Origin: Comamonas sp009360615
GTDB taxonomy: Bacteria > Pseudomonadota > Gammaproteobacteria > Burkholderiales > Burkholderiaceae_C
Length of the DNA: 64,000 nucleotides
Assembly (NCBI RefSeq): GCF_035784015.1
Contig: NZ_JALKOW010000005.1
Reading direction: 5' to 3' (one strand)
Both the position numbers and the translations under genes were made by a program. A model generated the notes under the pieces. It had not been told where the DNA came from. It saw nothing but the letters and a program-made list of their open reading frames with translations, and searched no databases. Positions 1 through 9,805 of this stretch are shown here, one piece after another. Every line of letters begins with the position of its first letter. Within the stretch, counting starts at the first letter, position 1.

Positions 1-2112
1 GCCGTGGACTCGACCGGCAAGTGGACCTACTCGCTGAACAACGGCGATGCCAAGGTGCAGGCCCTGGCCGAAGGCCAGAAGGTCACCGACTCCATCACCG
101 TGACCGTCGATGACGGCCATGGCGGCAAGGCCACGCAGGTCGTGACGGTGACCATCACCGGCAGCAACGACGCGCCGACCATCTCGGGCGCCTCCACAGG
201 CGCAGTCACCGAAGATGCCGCCCAAAGCAGCATCTCGGGTCAACTGACCAAGACCGACGTCGACGCCACCGACACGCACACCTGGAGCGTGAACAACGGC
301 GGCAAGGGTACGTACGGTACGTTTGCCGTGGACTCGACCGGCAAGTGGACCTACTCGCTGAACAACGGCGATGCCAAGGTGCAGGCCCTGGCCGAAGGCC
401 AGAAGGTCACCGACTCCATCACCGTGACCGTCGATGACGGCCATGGCGGCACGGCCACGCAGGTCGTGACGGTGACCATCACCGGCAGCAACGACGCGCC
501 GACCATCTCGGGGACTGCCACGGGTGCTGTGACCGAAGATGCGCCGCAGTCCAGCGTGTCCGGCCAGCTGTCGAAGCTGGACGTGGATACCACCGACACG
601 CATACCTGGTCGCTCAGCAATGGCGGCAAGGGCACCTATGGCTCGTTCGTGGTCGATGCCACCGGCAAGTGGACCTACTCGCTGAACAACGCCGATGCCA
701 AGGTGCAGGCCCTGGCCGAAGGCCAGAAGGTGACCGACTCCATCACCGTGACCGTCGATGACGGCCACGGCGGCACGGCCACGCAGGTCGTGACGGTGAC
801 GATCACCGGCAGCAACGATGCGCCGACCATCGGCGGCCAGGTCTCTGGCAGTGTCAAGGAAGATGCCACTCAGGTTGTCACCGGACAGTTGACCAAGACC
901 GATGTGGATGCCACCGACACGCATACCTGGTCCCTCAGCAATGGCGGCAAGGGCACTTATGGCTCGTTCGTGGTTGACTCGAACGGCAAGTGGACGTATT
1001 CGCTGGACAATGCCAGCGCCAAGGTGCAGGCACTGGCGGATGGCCAACAGGTGCAGGACACCATCACCGTGACCGTCAGCGACGGCAAGGGGGGAGCCGC
1101 CACCCAGGTCATCACCGTGACCGTGACCGGCACCAACGACGTTCCGACCATCGGCGGCGTCGTCACGGGTGCAGTGGCCGAAGACGGCACGCTGACGGCC
1201 TCGGGACAACTGACCAAGACGGATGTCGATACCAACGACACCCATACCTGGTCGTTGAGCAACGCCGGTGCGGGCACCTACGGCACGTTCACTGTCGATG
1301 CGAGCGGCAAGTGGACCTACAACCTGGATAACGCCAGCACCAAGGTGCAGGCCCTGGCCGCCGGCCAGCAGGTGCAGGACTCCATCACCGTGACCATCAA
1401 CGACGGCCACGGCGGCACGGCCACGCAGGTCATCACGGTCACCGTCACGGGGGCCAACGACGCCCCGACCATCTCCGGCACGGCCACGGGTGCGGTGAAG
1501 GAAGACGGCACATCGACTGCCACGGGTCAACTGACCAAGACGGACATCGATGCAAGCGATACGCATACCTGGGCGGTCAGCAACAGCGGCGCAGGCACCT
1601 ACGGAACCTTCACTGTCGATTCGACGGGAAAGTGGACCTACACGCTGAACAACAGCAGCGCCGGCGTACAGGGTTTGAAGGAAGGTCAGCAGGTGACCGA
1701 CACCATCAACGTGACGGTCAGCGATGGCAAGGGCGGAACGGCCACTCAACCGATCACCATCACCATCACCGGTACCAACGATGTGCCGAAGGTGACCAAC
1801 GATGCCAGGTCGGTGACGGAGGACACCGGCGTCTCCGGCGGCAAGCTCAGCGTCAGCGGCGCGGTGACCATCGCCGACGCCGACAGCGGCGAGTCCACCT
1901 TCAACACCAGCAGCCTCAAGTTCACCGGCAGCACGTATGCAGGCGGCCAGCTGGGTGCTGTCACCATCAACGCCGACGGCACCTACACCTACAAGGTCGA
2001 CAATGCCGCCGTGCAGTTCCTGAAGGCGGGCCAGTCCATCGTCGAGACCTACACGGTCGCCTCCGCTGACGGCACGGCCACCAGCACCATCACCATCACC
2101 ATCAACGGAGTC
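1..2112 (+). repeat. Tandem VCBS coding repeats, period 321-336 nt
   Basis: The codons for the N-D-A/V-P or NDAF boundary recur at 166, 490, 814, 1135, 1456, 1777 and 2113, giving spacings of 324, 324, 321, 321, 321 and 336 nt. The first units are almost identical at DNA level: bases 1-180 recur nearly unchanged from 328. The later ones diverge progressively. Copy number probably varies by recombination, and this tract is prone to assembly collapse. Confidence 0.95.
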
Positions 2113-4677
2113 AACGACGCCTTCCCTGACATAAGCACGACCACCGAGGACCAGGCTGTCTCCGGCAATGTGCTGCTCAACGATGAGGGATATGCCCTGG
2201 GTGGAACTCTTGCCGTTGCAAGCTTTACCGTCAACGGAGCGACCTACAGTGTGGGCAGCACTGCGGTGAATGTGATGGATGCCGGCAAGGTGGTGGGAAC
2301 AATCACCGTGGCAGCGAATGGCGGCTATGTCTTTACGCCAAGCAGCGATTGGAGTGGCAAGGTTCCGACCGTGACCTACACCACCAATACAGGCGTCAGC
2401 AGCACGCTGGACATTAATGTGACTCCCGTTGCGGATACCCCCCTGGTTACCGTGAATGTGGGAGCAGGGTCGACGCCTGTCACCACGTCGATCACTGCGA
2501 CCAGCGTGAACAGCTCCAATGTGGGCCACACCGTGACGGCTTACAACATCAATGGCTCGAAAGGGACGGTGAGTGTTGTGACCGGAACGGATCACGATGG
2601 TTTTGGCGTGGTTGGCGCGGCGTCCGGCGATTCGACTGAAATTGGCCGCAGCTCGGCAGGTTCTGAATCTTTGGCGATTCAATTCAATATACCGGTGACG
2701 GCAATCACGGTGCAGTTTGCTTGGCTGGCTTCGGGAGAGTGGGCGCGTTATCAAATGTTTGACGAGGCGAAAAAGCCCGTTGTACTGGGATACAACGCAG
2801 ACGGCTCTGTCAATACGGTCAGCGGTCTGTATGGATTCGTCAAGGGCGGCACCGACAAGGTGGACACGCAGTTCAAGCTGAGCGTGCCCGCAGGAAACAC
2901 GATCAGCCAGATCGTCTTTGACGCACCGCGTGTGGATGACGACTATCTGATCAACAAGGTGACCTACACGACGGCAACGACATATCCGGTCACGATCACG
3001 GCTACTCCTCAGGATATGGACTATTCCGAGACGATCACGAAGGTGACTGTGGAAGTGCCAAAGGGCGTCACGCTGTCGGCTGGAACCCAGATAGATGCGA
3101 CTCACTGGTCCTTGCCATTGGTCAGCAACGGCAGTTACTCGGTGAGCATTGATCCCATTACCAAGGCTGTCACCATCACCGGTCTGAATATGACCGTCCC
3201 TGAGAACGTGCAAGTCAGCGAGATCAAGGTCGTTGCAGTAGCTTCCGACGGCAGCAGCACGGCGGACGGCAGCGCGAGCTTCACCAGCAAGCCGGACGCA
3301 GTCGACGATACCAACAGCGCAACGTTGACATCGAAGAGCGTGGCGACTGCGCCGTCGACGACGACGCTGGCGACGTTCAATAACAACGACAGCAATGCCT
3401 GGAAGTTCGTGAACGGTACGACGACGGTGGACAAGAACACAGAGAACCTGACGAGCAACAGCGTGCTTAGCTCCGATCAGGGCAAGTGGCTGTCGACGTC
3501 ACTCGTCGGCTCGACGCTGGATGCAGCTGTCAGCAACAGTGCGCTGGTGCTCAGGGATAACAACGGCTCGAGCTCGGGCGATGCGCAACTGGTCACGCCG
3601 ACCTACACCTCGACCGTGGCGGGGACCACGCTGCAGTTCAAGGTGACAGGCTTCAGCAATGCGAGCAACCCCAATGATTTTGTGAACTGGACGCTCTACA
3701 AGAGCACCGATGGCGGGGTAACCTGGTCTGCGGTTCCCGGGCAAGCCAACTCCGGCGTCATTACCGGAACGGGCACCTACACCACGACAGCACTTGAAGC
3801 GGACGCGACCTATCGCATTCTCTTGACCGTGCATGAGGGAAACAGCAACACCACGGATGCCACGGTGACGTTCGATGACTTCACGGCCAACGTTCCCAAC
3901 CCGGACACCATTGTCTGGACCAGCACGGCCGTCACCGGATCGCTCACAGCCAACGATACGCTGGGCACGCTGGGCGAGACATCGACGCTGTCGGTGTTCA
4001 ACGGTTCGAGCTGGGTCAACGCGGCATCGGGCGGTACGACAATCACCGGCAGCTACGGCACGCTGCTGATCAAGGCCGACGGCTCCTACACCTACACCCC
4101 GACCGCGAGCGCAGCCGGAGCAGGCAAGGTCGAACATTTCGACTACAAGCTGACGCAGGCCGATGGCGATACCGATACGGCAAGCCTGGACATCAGCATC
4201 GACGCGACCGGACCGGGCGCCACGACGCTGGCGGCTTCCCGCATGGCTACCGATACCGGCAGCCATGAAGTGCTCAGCACCTCGTCCGGCGACTCGCTGC
4301 TGGGCACGGCCGAAGACGACCTGTTCATCTGGCATCAGGGCGATGCGGGCACGGTGTCGCGTCCGGTCACCGATGTGGTGAAGAACTTCGGTGCCTCGGG
4401 TAACGATGCGCTCGATCTGGCCGATCTGCTGCAAGGGGAAGAGGCCTCGAATGATCTGAGCAAGTTCCTGCACCTTGAGACCCGCACCGAAGCCGATGGC
4501 AAGACCATCGATACCGTGATCAAGGTCTCGACGGCCGGCGCACTCGATGCGAATGGCAATGGCTTCAACCAGAAGATTTTGGTCGAGGGTGTGGATCTGG
4601 TGGGCTCGAGCCATGACCAGAATGCGCTGATCAAGCAGCTGATTGACCAGGGCAAGCTCAAGATCGACCACACCTGA
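1..4677 (+). CDS. Large VCBS-repeat, type I-secreted adhesin (LapA/RTX type), 3' part
   Basis: The gene is open at the left edge, so about 1,558 C-terminal residues are seen. The first ~700 residues are tandem VCBS/cadherin-like units of ~107 residues, each with a NDAPTI-like boundary and a DTHTW...GTYGTF core. Less regular beta-rich domains follow. Near residue 1430 an RTX-like stretch (SGDSLLGTAEDDLFIW) precedes a C-terminal block ending DLVGSSHDQNALIKQLI, the form of the VC_A0849-type type I secretion target signal. Repeats of this kind form extended surface adhesins retained in the outer membrane and used in biofilm formation. The two next genes encode LapG- and LapD-like proteins, which supports a LapA-type role. 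The N-terminal retention module and LapG cleavage site, and the secretion ABC transporter, lie outside the window. Confidence 0.93.
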   Translation, partial: AVDSTGKWTYSLNNGDAKVQALAEGQKVTDSITVTVDDGHGGKATQVVTVTITGSNDAPTISGASTGAVTEDAAQSSISGQLTKTDVDATDTHTWSVNNGGKGTYGTFAVDSTGKWTYSLNNGDAKVQALAEGQKVTDSITVTVDDGHGGTATQVVTVTITGSNDAPTISGTATGAVTEDAPQSSVSGQLSKLDVDTTDTHTWSLSNGGKGTYGSFVVDATGKWTYSLNNADAKVQALAEGQKVTDSITVTVDDGHGGTATQVVTVTITGSNDAPTIGGQVSGSVKEDATQVVTGQLTKTDVDATDTHTWSLSNGGKGTYGSFVVDSNGKWTYSLDNASAKVQALADGQQVQDTITVTVSDGKGGAATQVITVTVTGTNDVPTIGGVVTGAVAEDGTLTASGQLTKTDVDTNDTHTWSLSNAGAGTYGTFTVDASGKWTYNLDNASTKVQALAAGQQVQDSITVTINDGHGGTATQVITVTVTGANDAPTISGTATGAVKEDGTSTATGQLTKTDIDASDTHTWAVSNSGAGTYGTFTVDSTGKWTYTLNNSSAGVQGLKEGQQVTDTINVTVSDGKGGTATQPITITITGTNDVPKVTNDARSVTEDTGVSGGKLSVSGAVTIADADSGESTFNTSSLKFTGSTYAGGQLGAVTINADGTYTYKVDNAAVQFLKAGQSIVETYTVASADGTATSTITITINGVNDAFPDISTTTEDQAVSGNVLLNDEGYALGGTLAVASFTVNGATYSVGSTAVNVMDAGKVVGTITVAANGGYVFTPSSDWSGKVPTVTYTTNTGVSSTLDINVTPVADTPLVTVNVGAGSTPVTTSITATSVNSSNVGHTVTAYNINGSKGTVSVVTGTDHDGFGVVGAASGDSTEIGRSSAGSESLAIQFNIPVTAITVQFAWLASGEWARYQMFDEAKKPVVLGYNADGSVNTVSGLYGFVKGGTDKVDTQFKLSVPAGNTISQIVFDAPRVDDDYLINKVTYTTATTYPVTITATPQDMDYSETITKVTVEVPKGVTLSAGTQIDATHWSLPLVSNGSYSVSIDPITKAVTITGLNMTVPENVQVSEIKVVAVASDGSSTADGSASFTSKPDAVDDTNSATLTSKSVATAPSTTTLATFNNNDSNAWKFVNGTTTVDKNTENLTSNSVLSSDQGKWLSTSLVGSTLDAAVSNSALVLRDNNGSSSGDAQLVTPTYTSTVAGTTLQFKVTGFSNASNPNDFVNWTLYKSTDGGVTWSAVPGQANSGVITGTGTYTTTALEADATYRILLTVHEGNSNTTDATVTFDDFTANVPNPDTIVWTSTAVTGSLTANDTLGTLGETSTLSVFNGSSWVNAASGGTTITGSYGTLLIKADGSYTYTPTASAAGAGKVEHFDYKLTQADGDTDTASLDISIDATGPGATTLAASRMATDTGSHEVLSTSSGDSLLGTAEDDLFIWHQGDAGTVSRPVTDVVKNFGASGNDALDLADLLQGEEASNDLSKFLHLETRTEADGKTIDTVIKVSTAGALDANGNGFNQKILVEGVDLVGSSHDQNALIKQLIDQGKLKIDHT

Positions 4678-4950
4678 TAGAAGGGCTCCGGCGAGGGCGG
4701 CAACCGTCTTGAGTCATCAAGTCTGCTGCCGCTTTGCCGGGCGCGATCGTCAGGTCGTTTCCAGAGCTTGCATGATTGGTTACATTTGTGGGCATCGGAT
4801 CCTGGCTGTGTTCGGATAGAGCCATCAGGATCCATAGCGGCCATCACAATATCTACAGGCATTCAAGAAAATCTTGTCTTGATGCTTGCTCTTCCCGGCA
4901 CTCGATTGAGCACTTCGCCCAGCCTACTGTTTCCACATTCCGTGGAAAAA

Positions 4951-5634
4951 ATGCAGCGCCTGTCGCGCCGGCGCATGCTTTTTTATGGCTCGGCGCTTGT
5001 CGGTAGCTGGGCGCTGCAGCGCGGGTTTGACGCCGCTGCGCTGGATTTCGACGCGGAGCGGCTGCAAAGCAGCATGCAGGCCCGTTATGGCGGCGCAGGC
5101 GTCCAGAGGCTGAATCAGTGGCTGGCCATGCTGCAGGCTCAGAAAGACCGGCCCTTGCAGCAGCAGTTGTCTGCCGTCAATACCTTCTGGAATCGCGCCG
5201 TGCTGCAATCGGAGGACAGCATGCTCTGGTCCCAGCCGGACTATTGGGCTACGCCGCTGGAGACGCTGGGCAAGGGGGCAGGAGACTGCGAGGACTATGT
5301 GATCGGGAAGTATTTCTCGCTGTTGCGCCTGGGAGTGGCGGTCGAGAAACTGCGACTGATCTATGTGCGGGCGCGCCTGGGCGGCGTGGGCAGCACGCAG
5401 AGCATTGCGCATATGGTGCTGGGCTATTACGAGACGCCTGCGGCCGAGCCGCTGGTGCTGGACAGTCTGCTGGACAACATCATGCCGGCCAGCCAGCGCA
5501 GGGATTTGACTCCCGTGTTCAGCTTCAATGCCCAGGGAGTGTATGTCGCGGGTGCACAGACCACCTCGGTGGATCGAATAACGCGCTGGCGGGATTTGCT
5601 GGCGCGCATGAAGCAGGAGGGTTTTTTGCCATGA
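4951..5634 (+). CDS. lapG: LapG-like periplasmic cysteine protease (BTLCP family)
   Basis: A 227-residue transglutaminase-like cysteine protease. The catalytic set is visible as Cys113 in GAGDCEDY, His154 in SIAHMVLGYY and Asp171 in LVLDSLLDN, with spacing like that of Pseudomonas LapG. In that system LapG cleaves the adhesin N-terminus and releases it from the cell surface unless bound by LapD. The N-terminus (SRRRMLFYGSALVGSW) looks like an export signal with a twin-arginine-like start. The frame is open back to 4768, but residues upstream of 4951 do not look like a signal sequence. A GTG at 4942 is an alternative start and no strong ribosome site decides. It sits between the adhesin and lapD in the same direction, with 65 nt to the next gene. 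Confidence 0.9.
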   Translation: MQRLSRRRMLFYGSALVGSWALQRGFDAAALDFDAERLQSSMQARYGGAGVQRLNQWLAMLQAQKDRPLQQQLSAVNTFWNRAVLQSEDSMLWSQPDYWATPLETLGKGAGDCEDYVIGKYFSLLRLGVAVEKLRLIYVRARLGGVGSTQSIAHMVLGYYETPAAEPLVLDSLLDNIMPASQRRDLTPVFSFNAQGVYVAGAQTTSVDRITRWRDLLARMKQEGFLP

Positions 5635-5699
5635 AGGTCATTTTCCCTGGTGCAGGTAGCGAAGCCCTATTGAACGGCCGACACAGATAAGGCAGCAAA

Positions 5700-7682
5700 A
5701 TGTCGTTGTTGAAACAGCTTTTGATCAGCGTGACGGTGGCCATTGTGGCTATCCTGATCGGCACCCTGGCATTCAGCATTGGTGCTGCTCGCGAGTATCT
5801 GGAAGGACAGTTGCAGTCCGAGAGCGAGAATGCCGCGTCGTCACTGGCCTTGTCACTGTCGCAGCCGGCCAATCAGGACCCCGTCACGCAGGAGCTGCTG
5901 ATGATGGCCTTGTTCGACGGCGGGCAGTTCAAGCTGATTCGCCTGGCCTCACCCCAGGGTGAGACCTTGTTCGAGCGCCGGCGTGATCGCAGCGCGAGCG
6001 ATGGCTCTGTTGTCAGGTCCAGGCACGGTGCAGCAGCACCCCAGTGGTTTGTCGAGATGCTGCCGCTGCGCTCGCCCAAGGCCGAGCGTGTGATCAGCGA
6101 TGGCTGGAAGCAGGTCGGTCAGCTGACGCTGGTCGTGGACCACAGCTATGCCAGCCAGGCGCTGTGGAGCAGCAGCGTTCGTCTGGCGGGGGTGGTCGTG
6201 TTGGCCGGGCTGGCGTGGGCTGTCTTTGTGGTGCTGCTGTTCAGGTGGTTCCGCAAGGTCTTGCAACAGGAAATCTCGGCCCAGGTACAGGCGATCGGCA
6301 GCCAGTCCGGCACTGCGGCAGTGGTGCCGCCCGCCAGGGCCGTGGTTGCCGAGCTGGTGCCGGTGCTCAGTGCCATTGCGGACACCCGTGAGCGGGTGCA
6401 GGCCACGGCGCTGGAGCAAATGGCGCGCATCGAGTCGCTGGAACTCGAGGTCAATCGCGATCCGGTCACCCAGCTGCCCAATCGCAAGTATTTCGTCAAT
6501 GAGCTGCGTCGTGCGCTCAGTGGGGCCGATGGTCTGGCCGCGCATGGTCATGTGATGCTGTTTCGCCAGCGCGATCTGCTGGCCCTGAATGCACAGATGT
6601 CCCGAGCCAGCGCCGATGCCTGGCTGGCGGCAATGGGAGAGCAGGTGAATCAGGTGCTCAGGAGCCATGCCGACTGCAAGGCTCAACTGGCCCGCCTCAA
6701 TGGCTCGGACTTTGTGGTTCTGATGCCGGCCATGGCCGGGCCTCAGGCCATGTCGCTGGTGCAGCAGATCCGGCAGGTGCTGCTGTCCATGCGGGTGACC
6801 CTGAGCAGTGGTCAGTGGTGCCGATGGAGCTTTGCCTTGACCGATTACTCCGCATCTAGCTCGGTGACCGGTGTGCTTGCACGGCTGGACTACGGTCTGA
6901 TGCGGGCCGAGAGTTCGGGCCAGGCCGAGGTGGAATATGTGGCTTACGGGGATGACGAAGTGGTCTCGGATCTGGCCGGTGAAACCTTGTGGCGTCAGAT
7001 GCTGATTGCGGCCCTGGAGGCGGAAGACGCGCTGTCCCTGTCCGTTCAGCTCCTGCAACTCAAGGGCCGCAACGGGATGCAGGAGCGTGGCGAAGCGTCG
7101 CTCTCGCTGCGCACCGCTTCCGGCGAGACCCTGATGGGATCGCTGTTCCTGCCGGTCGCCGTGCGCCTGGGCCTGTCGGCCGAGTTCGATTTGCGAGCGG
7201 TCGCCCTCGGGGTGGCATGGCTTCATCAGAACGAGTGCGAGCTGGTCGTTCGAATCTCCTTGCCCTCGCTGGCCCAGCCCGACTTCCTGGGGCGGCTGCG
7301 CGAAGAGCTGAGCACGCCGAAGTGGGCGCATTGCCTGTCCCTGCTCTGTCTGGAGCTGGATGCGCATGGACTGACGGCCTATCCGGAAGAGGTGGCTGAA
7401 TTCTGCCGTGTCATGGCACTGGCCGGTGTCGGCGTGGGCCTGCGCCGTCTGGATCAGCAGCCCACGGGGCTGACCAAGCTCCACACCTTGCCGCTGCGCT
7501 ATGTGAAGCTGGGCAGCGAATTCTCGGAGCAGGCCGCTCACAGTCCCGGTGCCTTGCATTTGCTGCAGGCCATCGTGGAGACGGCAACCGGGCTGGGGAT
7601 TCAGGTGATGGTGAACGATTCCGTCAACGCAGAAACCTCGAAGCTGCTTCACAAACACAATGCGCTGACGCTGGCAGCCTGA
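5700..7682 (+). CDS. lapD: LapD-like c-di-GMP receptor (periplasmic sensor, HAMP, degenerate GGDEF and EAL)
   Basis: A 660-residue inner-membrane protein. TM1 spans about residues 7-27. A LapD/MoxY-type periplasmic domain runs to ~155, TM2 (LAGVVVLAGLAWAVFVVLL) follows, then a HAMP segment to ~235, a GGDEF-like domain (~245-400) and an EAL-like domain (~420-655). The GGDEF signature is replaced by NGSDF, and no canonical EAL motif is visible where the domain begins. It is therefore expected to bind c-di-GMP rather than make or degrade it. By the known mechanism, c-di-GMP-bound LapD sequesters LapG in the periplasm and keeps the adhesin on the surface. The ATG is preceded by an AAGG-like site. 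A terminator follows the gene. Confidence 0.92.
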   Translation: MSLLKQLLISVTVAIVAILIGTLAFSIGAAREYLEGQLQSESENAASSLALSLSQPANQDPVTQELLMMALFDGGQFKLIRLASPQGETLFERRRDRSASDGSVVRSRHGAAAPQWFVEMLPLRSPKAERVISDGWKQVGQLTLVVDHSYASQALWSSSVRLAGVVVLAGLAWAVFVVLLFRWFRKVLQQEISAQVQAIGSQSGTAAVVPPARAVVAELVPVLSAIADTRERVQATALEQMARIESLELEVNRDPVTQLPNRKYFVNELRRALSGADGLAAHGHVMLFRQRDLLALNAQMSRASADAWLAAMGEQVNQVLRSHADCKAQLARLNGSDFVVLMPAMAGPQAMSLVQQIRQVLLSMRVTLSSGQWCRWSFALTDYSASSSVTGVLARLDYGLMRAESSGQAEVEYVAYGDDEVVSDLAGETLWRQMLIAALEAEDALSLSVQLLQLKGRNGMQERGEASLSLRTASGETLMGSLFLPVAVRLGLSAEFDLRAVALGVAWLHQNECELVVRISLPSLAQPDFLGRLREELSTPKWAHCLSLLCLELDAHGLTAYPEEVAEFCRVMALAGVGVGLRRLDQQPTGLTKLHTLPLRYVKLGSEFSEQAAHSPGALHLLQAIVETATGLGIQVMVNDSVNAETSKLLHKHNALTLAA

Positions 7683-7705
7683 AGCGGAAGATCTTCAAAA
7701 ACAGA

Positions 7706-7730
7706 AAAGGGGCGCTCAAGGCGCCCCTTT
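7706..7730. terminator. Rho-independent terminator, probably bidirectional
   Basis: A perfect 10-bp stem (AAAGGGGCGC and its complement) with a 5-nt loop lies between the convergent lapD and symporter genes. A T-rich tail follows on the minus strand and a short one on the plus strand. Confidence 0.88.
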
Positions 7731-7747
7731 CTACGGGTCGACCGGTC

Positions 7748-8737
7748 TTATTCTGACGTGCGCTGGTCGGCAATCTGCACGCGCCTCGCATAGCGCTGCG
7801 CCAGCACTGCACAGACCATGAGCTGGATCTGGTGGAACAGCATCAGCGGCAGCACGATCGCGCCGACGGAGGCGGCCGGAAAGAGCACATTGGCCATGGG
7901 GATGCCGCTGACCATGCTTTTCTTGGAGCCGCAGAAGACCAGCGTGATCTCGTCCTCCTTGCTGAAGCCCAGGCGGCGTGCGCCCCAGGTGGTGACGAAG
8001 AGCACGGCGGCCAGCAGAAGGCAGCACAGCACGATCAAGCCCAGCAGCGAGGGAATCGGCGTCTGCTTCCACAGACCGCTGATGACTGCGGCGCTGAAGG
8101 CGGCGTAGACCACAAACAATATAGAGCCCTGGTCCACCAGCTTGATGATGGCGGCGCGACGCTGCAGGACACCGCCAATCAAGGGGCGCATCAGATGCCC
8201 TATGACAAAGGGCAGCAGCAGCGTCATGGCAATCTTGCCAATCGCATGCAATGCATCACCGCCTTCTGCATTCATGTGCAGGATCAGACTCACCAGAATC
8301 GGTGTGACCAGAATGCCCAGCAAGGTGGAGGCCGATGCGCTGCACACGGCAGCAGGCACATTGCCTCGCGCCATGGAGGTAAAAGCGATCGCCGATTGCA
8401 CGGTGGCCGGCAGGGTGCAGAGAAACAGCACGCCGACATACATCTCGGTGGTCACCAGGGGCGAAAGCACCGGACGCAGTACCAGCCCCAGAACAGGGAA
8501 CAGCACAAAGGTGGCGATGAAGATCCAGATATGCAGGCGCCAGTGACCTATACCTGCCAGGATGGCCTGGCGCGAGAGTTTGGCGCCGTGCAGAAAGAAC
8601 AGCAGGCTTACGATGCCGGTGGTGGCGAATTCCACATATTCAGCCGCCTGGCCTGATGCAGGCAGGAAGCTGGCGAGGACGACGGTGGCAATCAGGGCCA
8701 GCGTGAAGTTATCGGGAACAAAGCGGGGGCGAGACAT
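7748..8737 (-). CDS. Bile acid:sodium symporter family protein (SBF-like, YfeH type)
   Basis: A 329-residue polytopic membrane protein with about ten hydrophobic segments. It matches the SBF-like group of bile acid:sodium symporters: an early LLFFLHGAKLS segment, a LPATVQSAIAFTSMARGN motif with polar residues in a membrane core, and a late CGSKKSMVSGIPMA motif. These transport organic anions with sodium. The actual substrate cannot be read from sequence. The frame extends upstream to 8806, but the family N-terminus begins at MSRPRF, so 8737 is chosen. The gene diverges from a LysR regulator, its probable controller. Confidence 0.85.
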   Translation of the reverse strand: MSRPRFVPDNFTLALIATVVLASFLPASGQAAEYVEFATTGIVSLLFFLHGAKLSRQAILAGIGHWRLHIWIFIATFVLFPVLGLVLRPVLSPLVTTEMYVGVLFLCTLPATVQSAIAFTSMARGNVPAAVCSASASTLLGILVTPILVSLILHMNAEGGDALHAIGKIAMTLLLPFVIGHLMRPLIGGVLQRRAAIIKLVDQGSILFVVYAAFSAAVISGLWKQTPIPSLLGLIVLCCLLLAAVLFVTTWGARRLGFSKEDEITLVFCGSKKSMVSGIPMANVLFPAASVGAIVLPLMLFHQIQLMVCAVLAQRYARRVQIADQRTSE

Positions 8738-8835
8738 ATTCTTGAGCGGAAGCCATCCATGCAAGGCACCGGGTCGGTGCGCGATGGCTGCGTATTGGAC
8801 ACGCAATCCATTTAAAAGAGAAATGGATTTATTCG

Positions 8836-8856
8836 ATAGACCTATAATTTTTCTAT
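8836..8856. promoter_or_regulatory. LysR-type operator (inverted repeat, N11) with overlapping -10
   Basis: ATAGA, 11 nt, TCTAT: a perfect LysR-type inverted repeat ending one base before the regulator ATG at 8857. A TATAAT hexamer (8843-8848) lies inside it, so binding would block the regulator's own start. The divergent symporter promoter lies in the same 119-nt gap. Confidence 0.6.
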
Positions 8857-9801
8857 ATGAATATCAGCCTGCGTCAACTGCGTGCCTTCGTGGCAGTGGC
8901 CCAAAGCAGCAGTTTCAGCCGCGCCGCCGATGCCTTGGCGTTGACCCAGCCTGCGGTGAGCCGCAATGTGACGGATCTGGAGCAAGCCATGGGTTTGCTG
9001 CTGCTGCATCGCACCACGCGCGAAGTGGAGCTGACCGAAGCGGGGCGTCTGCTGCTGGGCAATCTCTCGCGCGTGCTCGAGGAACTGGACGCCTGTCTGC
9101 TGGAGGTCCAGGGCTTGGCGACACAGCGCAAGGGCCGGGTCAAGGTGGCCAGCAGTCCCACGCTTTCGGCCCATCTGATGCCGCAATGCATTGCGCGTGG
9201 CAGGCAGCAGTCGCCGGGCGTGAATATCCAGTTGCTTGATCGCATTCAAAGCGATGTGCTGCTGAGTGTGCGCAGCGGCGAGGTGGATTTCGGCGTGGTG
9301 ATCGACCCGTCCGAGAAACAGGACCTGCATGCACAGACCATTCTGGCCGAGCCATTTTGTCTGGTCTGTCTTTCCTCGCATGGTCTTGCGCGCAAGAAAG
9401 AGGTGCACTGGGCACAACTGGCAGGCGAATCCCTGGTACTGCTGGACCATGCATCGGGTAGTCGTCGCCTGATCGATGCCGCCTTGCAGTCCCACGGCGC
9501 GTCTGCATCGGTGGTGCAGGAGGTCGGGCATACGACCACCATCTACAGCATGGTGCAGCAAGGTCTGGGTTTGAGCGTGGTGCCGCGTCTGGCCATTCCT
9601 TCGGCCTGGGCTGCGCGGGCAGCCCCTGCAGCTGCGGGCGCAGCAGCGGCTGACGCAGCGGTCCTGGTCAGCCGTCCTCTGGTGCCCCGAGTGCAGCGAA
9701 GCATCATGCTGGTCAAGCGTCAGCAGCGGGAGTTATCTCCCGTCGCGCATCTGGTCTGGGATCTGATCGCGGCAGAGGCCGTCAGCCTGCTGGACGAATA
9801 G
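8857..9801 (+). CDS. LysR family transcriptional regulator
   Basis: A 314-residue LysR-type regulator. The N-terminal winged helix-turn-helix (SLRQLRAFVAVAQSSSFSRA, then LTQPAVSRNVTDLE) covers residues 1-60. A periplasmic-binding-protein-like effector domain spans about 90-300. A divergent LysR gene commonly controls its neighbour, here the bile acid symporter-like gene, and autorepresses through a shared intergenic operator. An ATAGA/TCTAT repeat lies just before the ATG. The stop is four bases from the convergent gene downstream. The effector is unknown. Confidence 0.93.
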   Translation: MNISLRQLRAFVAVAQSSSFSRAADALALTQPAVSRNVTDLEQAMGLLLLHRTTREVELTEAGRLLLGNLSRVLEELDACLLEVQGLATQRKGRVKVASSPTLSAHLMPQCIARGRQQSPGVNIQLLDRIQSDVLLSVRSGEVDFGVVIDPSEKQDLHAQTILAEPFCLVCLSSHGLARKKEVHWAQLAGESLVLLDHASGSRRLIDAALQSHGASASVVQEVGHTTTIYSMVQQGLGLSVVPRLAIPSAWAARAAPAAAGAAAADAAVLVSRPLVPRVQRSIMLVKRQQRELSPVAHLVWDLIAAEAVSLLDE

Positions 9802-9805
9802 GGGC

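Noticed and set aside
1..2112. CRISPR-like regular spacing
   Set aside because: The period is 321-336 nt, the repeats are coding, and there are no short repeats with unique spacers.
3499..4671. 390-aa minus-strand open frame
   Set aside because: It is antisense to the adhesin gene; composition is that of a GC-rich shadow frame with no recognisable domain.
5949..7658. 569-aa minus-strand open frame
   Set aside because: It lies opposite lapD, is Gln/His/Arg-rich, and has no domain or ribosome site; the opposite strand encodes a clear family protein.
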